From Arthrobacter sp. ISL-72 (GTDB lineage: Bacteria > Actinomycetota > Actinomycetes > Actinomycetales > Micrococcaceae), in NCBI RefSeq assembly GCF_018613755.1, contig NZ_JAGGPP010000009.1, positions 1-64,000 on the forward strand: DNA of 64,000 bases. Reading direction: 5' to 3'. A program made the translations under genes and the position numbers. Shown here piece by piece: positions 46,902-55,438 of this stretch; position 1 is the first letter of the stretch, and each line of letters begins with the position of its first letter. The notes under the pieces are model-generated. The model made no database searches. It saw only the letters and a list, made by a program, of their open reading frames with translations, and was not told where the DNA came from.

Positions 46902-47954
46902 TCAGTAATCGCCTTCGGGTTTCAGGTCCCGGGCCAGCAGCAGCGGTCCCAGTTGGTCAACGGACAATTTTCCGTCCAGCACGGCCACGACAGCCGCGGT
47001 GATCGGCATCTCGACGCCGAGCTTTCCGGCGAGCTCATGCACCGCCTGCCCGGACTTGATGCCTTCGGCCGTCTGCGTCATTTCCGCGGCCACTTCTTCC
47101 AGGGTCAGGCCTTTGCCGAGCAGCCGTCCGGCGGTATGGTTCCGGGACAACGGCGATGAGCAGGTGGCAACGAGGTCTCCCAGGCCGGCCAGCCCGGCCA
47201 TGGTCTGCGCCTCGCCGCCCAGGGCCAGGGCAAGCCTGGACGTTTCCGCGAGCCCGCGGGTGATGACCGATGCCTTGGTGTTGTCGCCCATCCGCTTGCC
47301 TTCGCAGATGCCCACCGCCAGGGCTATGACGTTCTTGACGATGCCGCCGATTTCAACCCCGATGACGTCGGTGGTGGTGTACGGGCGGAAATACGGTGCG
47401 GTGCAGCTGCGGGCGATCCATGACGCCACCTCGGCGTCAGAGCAGGCCACCACCGATGCGGTCGGTTCTTCCCGGGCGATTTCCATGGCCAGGTTCGGTC
47501 CGGATACCACGGCAATCCGGCCGGCTTTAATTCCGAGTTCCTCGGAGATGACCTCGCTCATCCGGGCGTCCGAACTGAGCTCCAGGCCCTTCATCAGCGA
47601 GACGACCAGGGCATCGGGCGAAATCAGGTGCCGCCACTCGCGAAGCTGCAGCCGCAGGGACTGGGCGGGAACCGCCAGGACCACGAGGTCGGCGCCGGAC
47701 AGCACCTCGGCCACGTCAGTGGATGCGGTGATGCTGTGCGGGAGGTCGATTTCCTTCAGGTACTGCGGATTCCGGTGTTCGGAGTTGATCTGCTCAACAA
47801 CCTCGCTGCGGCGTCCCCAGAGCCTGATGCTCCGTTGAACGCCTGATGCCGTGGCAGCATCGGCGAGGATCTTGGCAAACGTGGTGCCCCAGGAGCCTGC
47901 TCCGAGGACGGCTACCGACAGCGCTGAGCCCGCTGCGGCCTGTTCAGGGCTCAT
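46902..47954 (-). CDS. gpsA: Glycerol-3-phosphate dehydrogenase [NAD(P)+]
   Basis: GpsA makes sn-glycerol 3-phosphate, the phospholipid backbone. The 350-residue protein has the Rossmann motif VAVLGAGSWGTTFAKIL, GADLVVLAVPAQSLR, catalytic Lys in GGIVKNVIALAVGI, GDLVATCSSPLSRNHTAG and the C-terminal helix. ATG 47954 overlaps the plsC stop (ATGA); a longer reading would run into plsC. It supplies substrate to the acylation pathway of which the upstream plsC product is part. Confidence 0.95.
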   Translation of the reverse strand: MSPEQAAAGSALSVAVLGAGSWGTTFAKILADAATASGVQRSIRLWGRRSEVVEQINSEHRNPQYLKEIDLPHSITASTDVAEVLSGADLVVLAVPAQSLRLQLREWRHLISPDALVVSLMKGLELSSDARMSEVISEELGIKAGRIAVVSGPNLAMEIAREEPTASVVACSDAEVASWIARSCTAPYFRPYTTTDVIGVEIGGIVKNVIALAVGICEGKRMGDNTKASVITRGLAETSRLALALGGEAQTMAGLAGLGDLVATCSSPLSRNHTAGRLLGKGLTLEEVAAEMTQTAEGIKSGQAVHELAGKLGVEMPITAAVVAVLDGKLSVDQLGPLLLARDLKPEGDY

Positions 47955-48697
47955 TTGCGACCCCGCTCGATGTTGCGTCCGTGTTTGCTCCGGCTGTGGG
48001 CGGCCGGATCCCACCGCTCTGCCGGAGGCTGCTCCGACCGCAGGGTTGCCAGCAGCCCGGTGACAGCATCCATGATGAGGGCGGTGGCAGCCGTCAGCGT
48101 GGCTTTGTCCAGCGGGCGGCCCTCAAAGGCGCTGAGGTCCACGGGATCGCCGACGATGACGCGGGAAGTCCGCCGGGGGAACAGGTGGAAGCGCTTCGCG
48201 TAGCGCGGGAACACCTGGTGGGCTCCCCAGTGGGCCATGGGAACCACCGGAATTCCGCTTTCGAGCGCCATCCTGGCGGCGCCGGTGTGCCCCTTCATCG
48301 GCCACAGCTCCGGGTCCCGCGTCAGGGTGCCTTCCGGGTAGATGATGATTGCACCGCCCTCGTCAACCACTTCCCTGGCGACGTTCAGCGAACGGTTGGC
48401 ACCCGCCGTCGAGCGTTCCACCGGGATCTGCTTGGTGGCCCGCAGCACCGCCCCGACCACCGGCACCTTAAACAGCCCGGCCTTGGCGAGGAAGTGGGGC
48501 ATCCGCTTCTGGTTGTATAGCATGTGCCCGATGACCAGTGGGTCGATCTCGGTGCAATGGTTGGGCGCGGCGATAAAGCCGCCGGCCGGGAGCTTGTCCA
48601 GCCCTTCCCACTTCTTGTTCATGAGCAGGTTCATCACGGGCCTGACGATCCCGGCGACGATGACAAAGGTGATGCGGCTCTTGGCCGTTTCCTTCAC
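47951..48697 (-). CDS. plsC: 1-acyl-sn-glycerol-3-phosphate acyltransferase
   Basis: PlsC acylates lysophosphatidic acid to phosphatidic acid at the membrane. The 248-residue protein has the H-x4-D box in APNHCTEIDPLVIG, RSTAGANRSLNVA, the second box IIIYPEGTLTRDPELWPMK, and VPMAHWGAH. A hydrophobic N-terminal stretch (ITFVIVAGIVRPVMNLLM) fits membrane association. It is 11 nt downstream of murA, linking phospholipid and peptidoglycan precursor synthesis in one transcript. Confidence 0.94.
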   Translation of the reverse strand: MKETAKSRITFVIVAGIVRPVMNLLMNKKWEGLDKLPAGGFIAAPNHCTEIDPLVIGHMLYNQKRMPHFLAKAGLFKVPVVGAVLRATKQIPVERSTAGANRSLNVAREVVDEGGAIIIYPEGTLTRDPELWPMKGHTGAARMALESGIPVVPMAHWGAHQVFPRYAKRFHLFPRRTSRVIVGDPVDLSAFEGRPLDKATLTAATALIMDAVTGLLATLRSEQPPAERWDPAAHSRSKHGRNIERGRK

Positions 48698-48708
48698 TGG
48701 GACCCCGT

Positions 48709-50034
48709 TTACTTGGCTGCGGTGATGTCGAAATCGGCGCCCAGGCCGGCGAGCTTCTCGGTGAAGCGCTCGTAGCCGCGGTTGATGATGTCGATTCCGG
48801 TCACACGGGACGTGCCTGTGGCGGCGAGCGCGGCGATCAGGTGGCTGAAGCCGCCCCGAAGGTCCGGGACGTCAATGTCAGTGCCTTTGAGCTGCGTGGA
48901 TCCCGAGATGACGGCTGAGTGCAGGAAGTTGCGCTGGCCGAACCGGCACGGGACGCTGCCGAGGCATTCGCGGTGTACCTGGATGTTGGCACCCATCCGG
49001 ATCAGCGCATCGGTGAAGCCGAAACGGTTCTCGTAGACGGTCTCATGGACGATTGACACGCCCTCCGCCTGGGTGAGCGCCACAACGAGGGGCTGCTGCC
49101 AGTCGGTCATGAAGCCCGGGTGCACGTCTGTTTCAAGGACGAGCGGGGCCAGTTTGCCGCCGTGGTGGTAAAAACGGATGCCGTCCTCACCGATGTCCAT
49201 GCCACCGCCCACCTTGCGGTAGGTGTTCAGGAAGGTCATCATGTCGCGCTGCGAAGCGCCTTCCACGAAGATGTCCCCGCGCGTGACAAGAGCGGCGGAT
49301 GCCCAGGACGCGGACTCATTCCGGTCCGAAAGGGCCCGGTGGTTGTAGCCGCCAAGGTCCTTCACGCCTTCGATCCGGATGGTGCGGTCCGTCTGGACGC
49401 TGATGATGGCGCCCATCTTCTGCAGCACCGCGATGAGGTCGATGATTTCCGGTTCCGTGGCTGCGCCGGAAAGTTCCGTGATGCCCTCGGCCCGGGTGGC
49501 GCTGAGCAGGACCTGCTCGGTGGCTCCCACGGACGGGTACGGCAGGGAGATCTTGGCCCCCTGGAGTCCCTTGGGCGCCGAAATGTGGATCCCGCCCGGA
49601 CGCTTTTCGACGACGGCGCCGAACTGCCGCAGGACGTTCAGGTGGTAGTCGATGGGCCGGTCGCCGATCTTGCACCCGCCAAGGTCGGGAATGAAGGCTT
49701 CACCGATGGCATGGATCAGCGGACCGCACAGCAGGATCGGGATCCTGGAGTCGCCCGCGTGGGCGTCAATGGCCGTGCTGGACGCGGTCTTGGCACCCTT
49801 CGGATCCAGGGTCAGGTCCCCGCTGACCGGGTCCTTTTCCACGGTGACGCCGTGAAGCTGGAGCAGGCTGGTGACAACCTCAACGTCCTTGATCTCAGGA
49901 ACGTTGCGCAAAACGGACGGCTCGTTGCCCAGCAGGGCGGCCACCATGGCCTTGGGGACAAGATTCTTGGCCCCGCGAACGGTGACGCGTCCAGTCAGCG
50001 GGACGCCTCCGCGGATTGTCAAAACACTACTCAT
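48709..50034 (-). CDS. murA: UDP-N-acetylglucosamine 1-carboxyvinyltransferase
   Basis: MurA commits UDP-GlcNAc to peptidoglycan by transfer from phosphoenolpyruvate. The 441-residue protein has Lys23 in VRGAKNLVPK and catalytic Cys121 in DLGGCKIGDRPID, the residue attacked by fosfomycin; a Cys-to-Asp change seen in mycobacteria is not present, so sensitivity is expected by this criterion. ATG 50034 has GAGGAAAC upstream. It leads the murA-plsC-gpsA-ddl operon. Confidence 0.95.
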   Translation of the reverse strand: MSSVLTIRGGVPLTGRVTVRGAKNLVPKAMVAALLGNEPSVLRNVPEIKDVEVVTSLLQLHGVTVEKDPVSGDLTLDPKGAKTASSTAIDAHAGDSRIPILLCGPLIHAIGEAFIPDLGGCKIGDRPIDYHLNVLRQFGAVVEKRPGGIHISAPKGLQGAKISLPYPSVGATEQVLLSATRAEGITELSGAATEPEIIDLIAVLQKMGAIISVQTDRTIRIEGVKDLGGYNHRALSDRNESASWASAALVTRGDIFVEGASQRDMMTFLNTYRKVGGGMDIGEDGIRFYHHGGKLAPLVLETDVHPGFMTDWQQPLVVALTQAEGVSIVHETVYENRFGFTDALIRMGANIQVHRECLGSVPCRFGQRNFLHSAVISGSTQLKGTDIDVPDLRGGFSHLIAALAATGTSRVTGIDIINRGYERFTEKLAGLGADFDITAAK

Positions 50035-50223
50035 GTACCGGTTTCCTCACGACTACTCGCCCCCCAAATCCTTACAAAGGCTCCAGCTAAGCATAGGAGC
50101 TAGCGTTACCGATCAGAAATAAGGGCATGCCGGACGCGCCCGTGGCGTGCCGGGCCGGTCCGGTAATACCGCCCGCTTTCGGACCGTCCCGGCACAGGCT
50201 TCGGAGCGGCGTCCGGCCCAGGT

Positions 50224-50826
50224 TCAGGACAGGCGCGCGGGCAGGGTTTTGGGCTTGAAAGCGGGCCTGGTGGCCTCGTAGGCCGTGATGTCCTCTTCGT
50301 GCTGGAGGGTCAGGCCGATGTCGTCCAGGCCTTCCAGGAGGCGCCAGCGCGTGTAGTCGTCGATCTCGAACGGTGCCACGACGTTGCCGCACATGACGGT
50401 CTTCGAAACCAGGTCCACGGTCACTTCGGTGCCGGGCGCGTTCTCCAGCACCTTCCAGATGAGTTCGATGTCGTCCTGTGCCACTTCGGCTGCCAGGAGG
50501 CCCTGCTTGCCCGAGTTGCCGCGGAAGATATCGGCAAACCGGGAGGAAAGGACTGCCTTGAAGCCGTAGTCCTTCAGGGCCCAGACGGCGTGCTCACGGG
50601 AGGAACCGGTGCCGAAGTCGGGTCCGGCCACCAGGACGGAGCCGGCGTTGAAGGGTTCCTGGTTCAGGATGAAGGCCGGGTCCTTGCGCCAGGCCGCGAA
50701 CAGGGCGTCCTCGAAGCCGGTGCGGGTAATGCGCTTGAGGTAGACGGCGGGGATGATCTGGTCGGTGTCCACGTTGCTCTGGCGCAGCGGTACGCCGATC
50801 CCGGTGTGGGTGCTGAACTTTTCCAT
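50224..50826 (-). CDS. leuD: 3-isopropylmalate dehydratase small subunit
   Basis: The 200-residue protein is the swivelling domain of isopropylmalate isomerase, beginning [27 protein letters not shown], with [21 protein letters not shown] and [17 protein letters not shown]. It pairs with LeuC in leucine synthesis. It lies 52 nt after leuC with AAGGATCC upstream. The 189 nt downstream, up to the murA start, hold no gene. Confidence 0.96.
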   Translation of the reverse strand: MEKFSTHTGIGVPLRQSNVDTDQIIPAVYLKRITRTGFEDALFAAWRKDPAFILNQEPFNAGSVLVAGPDFGTGSSREHAVWALKDYGFKAVLSSRFADIFRGNSGKQGLLAAEVAQDDIELIWKVLENAPGTEVTVDLVSKTVMCGNVVAPFEIDDYTRWRLLEGLDDIGLTLQHEEDITAYEATRPAFKPKTLPARLS

Positions 50827-50878
50827 GGCGGATCCTTCGGTGCTGGGGAGGTCTGGGAGGCGTGGCTAGGCTGCGCGT

Positions 50879-52333
50879 CTAAGCTGCATCGATGCGCACG
50901 GCGGCGGACTCCGGAGCGGGGTCCAGGTCCGACGGCGAGCTGAGCGTGCCGCGGACGGCCGTGGCTGCGGCCACAACCGGTGAGACGAGGTGCGTGCGGC
51001 CGCCCTTGCCCTGGCGTCCCTCGAAGTTGCGGTTCGACGTCGACGCACAGCGTTCGCCCGGCTCCAGCTGGTCCGGGTTCATGCCCAGGCACATGGAGCA
51101 CCCTGCGAAGCGCCATTCGGCACCGAAGTCCTTGAAGACCTTGTCCAGGCCTTCCGCTTCAGCCTCAAGCCGGACGCGTGCCGAGCCGGGAACAACGAGC
51201 ATCCGGATCTTCGGGTCCTTGATGCGGCCGCGGATGATGTCCGCGGCGGCGCGCAGGTCTTCCATCCGGGAGTTGGTGCAGGAGCCCAGGAAGACCGTGT
51301 CCACCCGGATCTCCTTCATCGGCGTGCCGGCCTCCAGGCCCATGTACTGCAGGGCGCGTTCGGCAGCTGCCTTGGCGTTCTCGTCGCCGAAGTCCTCGGG
51401 CGAAGGAACATTGGATGACAGCGAAACGCCCTGGCCCGGGTTGGTTCCCCAGGTAACAAACGGCTCCAGGGTGTCGGCGTCAAGGTCCACTTCCACGTCG
51501 AACGTCGCGTCGTCTTCGGAGCGGAGCGTGTTCCAGTACTCGACGGCGGCGTCCCACTCCGCGCCCTGCGGCGCGTGCGGGCGTCCGTACATGTAGTCGT
51601 ACGTGGTCTGGTCCGGGGCCACCAGGCCTGCACGTGCACCGGCCTCGATGGACATGTTGCAGATGGTCATCCGGGCTTCCATGGACAGCGCGCGGATCGC
51701 GGAGCCGCGGTACTCGAGCACATAGCCCTGGCCGCCGCCGGTGCCGATCTTCGCGATGACCGCCAGGATGATGTCCTTCGCGGAAACGCCGGGGCGGAGC
51801 GTGCCCTCGACGTTGATCGCCATGGTTTTGAACGGCTTCAGGGACAGCGTCTGGGTAGCCATGACGTGCTCCACCTCGGACGTGCCGATGCCCATGGCCA
51901 GCGCGCCGAAAGCTCCGTGCGTGGAGGTGTGCGAGTCGCCGCAGACCACCGTCATACCGGGCTGGGTCAGCCCGAGCTGCGGGCCGACCACATGGACAAT
52001 GCCCTGCTCGGCGTCGCCGAGGCTGTGCAGCCGGACGCCGAATTCCTCGCAGTTGTTGCGGAGGGTCTGGATCTGGGTCCGGCTGGTGAGATCCGCGATA
52101 GGCTTATCGATGTCCAGCGTGGGGGTGTTGTGGTCCTCGGTGGCAATGGTGAGGTCGGGGCGGCGCAGCCGGCGGCCGGCCAGGCGCAGTCCTTCGAAGG
52201 CCTGCGGCGAGGTGACTTCGTGCACCAGGTGGAGGTCGATGTAGAGAAGGTCCGGCTGAGCGTTGGCACCTTCACCGTCGCCTTTGCGCACCACGTGCGC
52301 GTCCCAGACTTTCTCGGCCAATGTCTTTGCCAT
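50879..52333 (-). CDS. leuC: 3-isopropylmalate dehydratase large subunit
   Basis: This 484-residue aconitase-family subunit carries a 4Fe-4S cluster. Ligands are in [13 protein letters not shown] and [15 protein letters not shown], and [20 protein letters not shown] is complete. ATG 52333 is chosen over the ATG two codons earlier because the ribosome-binding site AGGGAG abuts the first and stands 6 nt from the second. It is divergent from the IclR-type regulator, whose likely operator lies in the 106-bp gap. Confidence 0.95.
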   Translation of the reverse strand: MAKTLAEKVWDAHVVRKGDGEGANAQPDLLYIDLHLVHEVTSPQAFEGLRLAGRRLRRPDLTIATEDHNTPTLDIDKPIADLTSRTQIQTLRNNCEEFGVRLHSLGDAEQGIVHVVGPQLGLTQPGMTVVCGDSHTSTHGAFGALAMGIGTSEVEHVMATQTLSLKPFKTMAINVEGTLRPGVSAKDIILAVIAKIGTGGGQGYVLEYRGSAIRALSMEARMTICNMSIEAGARAGLVAPDQTTYDYMYGRPHAPQGAEWDAAVEYWNTLRSEDDATFDVEVDLDADTLEPFVTWGTNPGQGVSLSSNVPSPEDFGDENAKAAAERALQYMGLEAGTPMKEIRVDTVFLGSCTNSRMEDLRAAADIIRGRIKDPKIRMLVVPGSARVRLEAEAEGLDKVFKDFGAEWRFAGCSMCLGMNPDQLEPGERCASTSNRNFEGRQGKGGRTHLVSPVVAAATAVRGTLSSPSDLDPAPESAAVRIDAA

Positions 52334-52415
52334 GGCCATCTCCCTTCACTGCTGTTGGCTGTTTGTATCCACTGAACCAGCACGCCCTTGCCCTACGCCA
52401 GCGAAATGATTTGCA

Positions 52416-52430
52416 TCTCAGATATTGAGA
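52416..52430. promoter_or_regulatory. Candidate NdgR/LtbR operator between leuC and its regulator
   Basis: TCTCA-GATAT-TGAGA is a perfect 5-bp inverted repeat with a 5-nt spacer, 16 bp before the regulator start and 83 bp before leuC. IclR-family proteins bind short palindromes in such divergent gaps. Confidence 0.55.
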
Positions 52431-52445
52431 CGGCAATATCAGTAC

Positions 52446-53165
52446 ATGGACAATTCTAGTGGAGTCGGTGTCATCGATAAAGCGGCCCATGTGCTTGACG
52501 CACTTGAGGCTGGCCCCACCACTCTGGCGCAGCTGGTGGCGGCCACCGGCCTCGCCAGGCCGACGGTACACAGGCTTGCCCTGGCTTTGGTTCACCACCG
52601 GCTTGTCAGCCGCGACATCCAGGGACGCTTTGTGCTGGGGAGCCGCCTGGTGGAGCTCGCCTCCGCCGCCGGCGAGGACCGGCTGATCGCCTCCGCCGGA
52701 CCGGTCCTGATGCAGCTGCGCGACGCCACCGGCGAAAGCGCGCAGATCTTCCGCCGGCAGGGTGACTGGCGCGTTTGCGTCGCTTCCGCCGAGCGCCCCA
52801 TCGGCCTCCGCGACACCATTCCGGTGGGAACGCAGCTCTCCATGAAGGCCGGCTCCGCGGCCCAGGTGCTGCTCGCCTGGGAGGACCACGACCGGCTCCT
52901 GGAAGGGCTGCAGGCGGCGCGTTTCACGCCCACCGTCCTGGCAGGGGTACGACGGCGGGGCTGGGGCCAGAGCCTCGGCGAACGCGAGCCTGGAGTCGCC
53001 TCCGTTTCGGCGCCTGTCCGCGGACCGTCCGGACGGGTGATTGCCGCGGTTTCCATTTCCGGTCCGATCGAACGACTGACCCGCCAGCCGGGCAGGCTGC
53101 ACGCCGAAGTCGTCTGCAACGCCGCCCGCGTGCTCACAGAGGCGCTCCGCAAGAACAACGACTAG
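52446..53165 (+). CDS. ndgR: IclR family transcriptional regulator, NdgR/LtbR type
   Basis: The 239-residue protein has an N-terminal winged helix (VIDKAAHVLDALEAGP, TTLAQLVAATGLARPTVHRLALAL) and a C-terminal IclR ligand-binding domain (SAQIFRRQGDWRVCVASAERPIGLRDTIPVGTQ-type, split here for length). Divergent placement from leuCD is the hallmark of NdgR (Streptomyces) and LtbR (Corynebacterium), which control leucine and, in Corynebacterium, tryptophan genes. ATG 52446 is used; an earlier in-frame start overlaps the palindrome. Confidence 0.9.
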   Translation: MDNSSGVGVIDKAAHVLDALEAGPTTLAQLVAATGLARPTVHRLALALVHHRLVSRDIQGRFVLGSRLVELASAAGEDRLIASAGPVLMQLRDATGESAQIFRRQGDWRVCVASAERPIGLRDTIPVGTQLSMKAGSAAQVLLAWEDHDRLLEGLQAARFTPTVLAGVRRRGWGQSLGEREPGVASVSAPVRGPSGRVIAAVSISGPIERLTRQPGRLHAEVVCNAARVLTEALRKNND

Positions 53166-53245
53166 GTGCACCAGACCCGGGACCGGCATCGTGGCGCAGC
53201 TGGCCACAGCGGGTCCCGCCTGAGCCTCATCAGCCGTGCAGGCAG

Positions 53246-53251
53246 TATTCT
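53246..53251 (+). promoter_or_regulatory. -10 element of the DUF1697 gene (leaderless geometry)
   Basis: TATTCT, then GGGCCG, then ATG 53258. No ribosome-binding site is present. Confidence 0.5.
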
Positions 53252-53257
53252 GGGCCG

Positions 53258-53809
53258 ATGACCAGCTATGCAGTCTTCCTCCGCGGCATCAACGTGGGTG
53301 GCATCAACATCAAGATGGCGGATCTCAAGACGGCCCTCAAGGCATGCCCCTTCGAGGGTGTGAAGACGCTGCTGGCCAGCGGCAACGTGGTGCTGGCGAG
53401 CGAGCTGGACCCTGCCGCCGTCAAAGGCGTTTTCGAGGCCTGCCTCCGGGACTCTTTCGGCTACGTCGCCTGGGTGGTGGTACTGACTGCGGACCGGGTG
53501 GCCGAACTGGTGCAGGCCTGCCCCTACCCTGCCGATGACAAGGCGACGCATACGTATATCACCCTGGCTTCGGACCCCGCGGCACTTGACGAACTTTTCG
53601 ACGCCGCGGCGGGACTTGGCGGGGTGGAACAGGCCAGGCTGGGGCCGGAAGCCACAGCATGGCTGGCACCGGCCGGAGGAACCCTGGAGAGCCCCTTCAG
53701 CAAGCTCGCCGCCAAGCCAAGGTACAAGGCCTCAACGACGACGCGGAACCTCCGCACCATGATCAAGGTCCGCGACGCGGCAGCCGCCACCGAACCCGGC
53801 GCCGCCTGA
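53258..53809 (+). CDS. DUF1697 family protein
   Basis: This 183-residue protein has the family start MTSYAVFLRGINVGGINIKM, then LLASGNVVLASE and KATHTYITLASDP, ending in KASTTTRNLRTMIKV. DUF1697 proteins are widespread, cytosolic, and of unknown function. It is monocistronic between ndgR and the convergent GTPase pair. It appears leaderless. Confidence 0.9.
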   Translation: MTSYAVFLRGINVGGINIKMADLKTALKACPFEGVKTLLASGNVVLASELDPAAVKGVFEACLRDSFGYVAWVVVLTADRVAELVQACPYPADDKATHTYITLASDPAALDELFDAAAGLGGVEQARLGPEATAWLAPAGGTLESPFSKLAAKPRYKASTTTRNLRTMIKVRDAAAATEPGAA

Positions 53810-53824
53810 CTACCCGCAGCCCGG

Positions 53825-55438
53825 CTACTTGCCGGCAGCCTTGAGTGCCTCGTTGAAGGCACTCAATCGGCCGATTTCCGCTTCCACCGGCTCGATGACG
53901 TGTTGCCCCGCCACCCGGCTGACTGCCGCCTTAAGGCGTTTACCCGCCGCCGTTGCCCGCGCACGTGCAAATCCCGCGGTAATGAATTTCGCGGTGACGG
54001 CGAGCAGGATCCCCAGCAGCACCCCGCCCGCGATCATGAGAGTGGGGATTGGCCAGCCCTCCACCCGGGGCACCTCGGGGACCGGCAGCTGCAGGTAGCC
54101 TAGGACGGCGAGTACACCGAGCCATGCCAGACCGCCCACGGCTGTCAGCAGCGCCAGCCACTGGACCACGTTGAAGAGGCCCCACCACCAGGATTTCCTT
54201 CCGGCCTTCAGGTCAGTGCCCGCAATCGCCTGGTCCAAGGCGTCCGGAAGCCTGTCGCGGCCCGCACGGGCAACACTCCGGATCGATGCCCGCCAAGGAC
54301 CGGGCGCGCCGTCACTCGCGGTGTCTGCAAATTCCCGGACTGCAGCGTCGGTCCGGGCCCGTTCCGGCGCTCCCGCCGCTGGCAGCGAGGTTCTGTTTAC
54401 TTCCGGGCTGGTATCGCTTCGCAGGTTCAGGCGCCGCAGCGGGTCCGGCCTGAACCGCACGAGCCACCTTGTGACCGGCCAGCCGGTGCGGCGGGCAGAC
54501 TCCTGCCTGTAGGACCGGCCTACTGCGTCGACCACAAGGGGGACATTGGCTGCCACTGCCAGCTCTTCGGCAAGCCGGGAGCGGGCGCTTCCTTTCACCC
54601 CGGCAGCCTCCCCGTCACCGGAGACCTCAAGCAGGCGGGCAGCGGCCCGGGTGACATCGGCGGAGAGGCGCAAGGAAAGGGCCGCCCTCTGCGCGACGAC
54701 TCCACGGATTGCAGCCCGGACCTTGTCAACCCCCGCACCGGAAAGCGCAGAAGCCCCAATGACCTGGACTTTGCCCAGGCCGTCCTGCGCGAGGATTCCC
54801 TTCAGTGATTCCAAGACCAGCGGCACATCGGCTGCGGGGAGCCTGTCGATCTGGTTCAGCACCACCAGTGTTACGGCGCCATGGGACGCCAGTGGGGTGA
54901 GGAAATCCTGATGCACGGCCGCGTCGGCGTACTTTTGCGGATCGAGCACCCAGACGAGGACGTCCACCATGCCCACGAGCCGCTGCACCGTTTCCCGGTT
55001 GGCGGTCCTCGTCGAATCGAAGTCCGGCAAGTCCAGGAGGATCAGCCCGCTGGATTCGTCTGCGAACCCCGGGACCGGATCGGCATAATGGCGCTGGCGT
55101 ACATCCAGCCAGTCAAGGAGAGGCTCGCTGCCCTCGGCTCCCCAGACACTGGCCAGCGGTTCCGATGTGGTGGGCCGGCGCGCCGCCGCCGTCGCTATTT
55201 CAGCCCCGTTGACCGCATTGAACAGCGTTGACTTGCCGCTGCCCGTGGCACCGAAAAACCCCACCACGGTGTGATCCGCCGACAGGGAGCGCCGCGAACC
55301 GGCACGGTCCAGCACCTGAAAGACGTCGTCCAGCGCCGTATCCGGCAGCACCCCTTCGGCCAGTTCCCGGGCTCTGTTGAGCGCCTCCAGCCTGGCTCCC
55401 AGTCGGGTGGCTTCCCGGGCCAGGCCGTGGCGGCTCAT
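53825..55438 (-). CDS. Dynamin-like GTPase, second of a tandem pair
   Basis: The protein has 537 residues. The GTPase domain carries P-loop GATGSGKST (63-71), a switch-I-like TTSEP, switch-II-like LLDLPDFDSTR and NQIDRLP in the G4 position. A helical middle part follows, then two hydrophobic segments at about 415-475 (VQWLALLTAVGGLAWLGVLAVLGYL; TLMIAGGVLLGILLAVTA) for membrane insertion, and a helical tail. The start overlaps the upstream GTPase stop (ATGA). The layout resembles the paired bacterial dynamins DynA/DynB of Streptomyces, which act at division septa; orthology is inferred only. Confidence 0.82.
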   Translation of the reverse strand: MSRHGLAREATRLGARLEALNRARELAEGVLPDTALDDVFQVLDRAGSRRSLSADHTVVGFFGATGSGKSTLFNAVNGAEIATAAARRPTTSEPLASVWGAEGSEPLLDWLDVRQRHYADPVPGFADESSGLILLDLPDFDSTRTANRETVQRLVGMVDVLVWVLDPQKYADAAVHQDFLTPLASHGAVTLVVLNQIDRLPAADVPLVLESLKGILAQDGLGKVQVIGASALSGAGVDKVRAAIRGVVAQRAALSLRLSADVTRAAARLLEVSGDGEAAGVKGSARSRLAEELAVAANVPLVVDAVGRSYRQESARRTGWPVTRWLVRFRPDPLRRLNLRSDTSPEVNRTSLPAAGAPERARTDAAVREFADTASDGAPGPWRASIRSVARAGRDRLPDALDQAIAGTDLKAGRKSWWWGLFNVVQWLALLTAVGGLAWLGVLAVLGYLQLPVPEVPRVEGWPIPTLMIAGGVLLGILLAVTAKFITAGFARARATAAGKRLKAAVSRVAGQHVIEPVEAEIGRLSAFNEALKAAGK

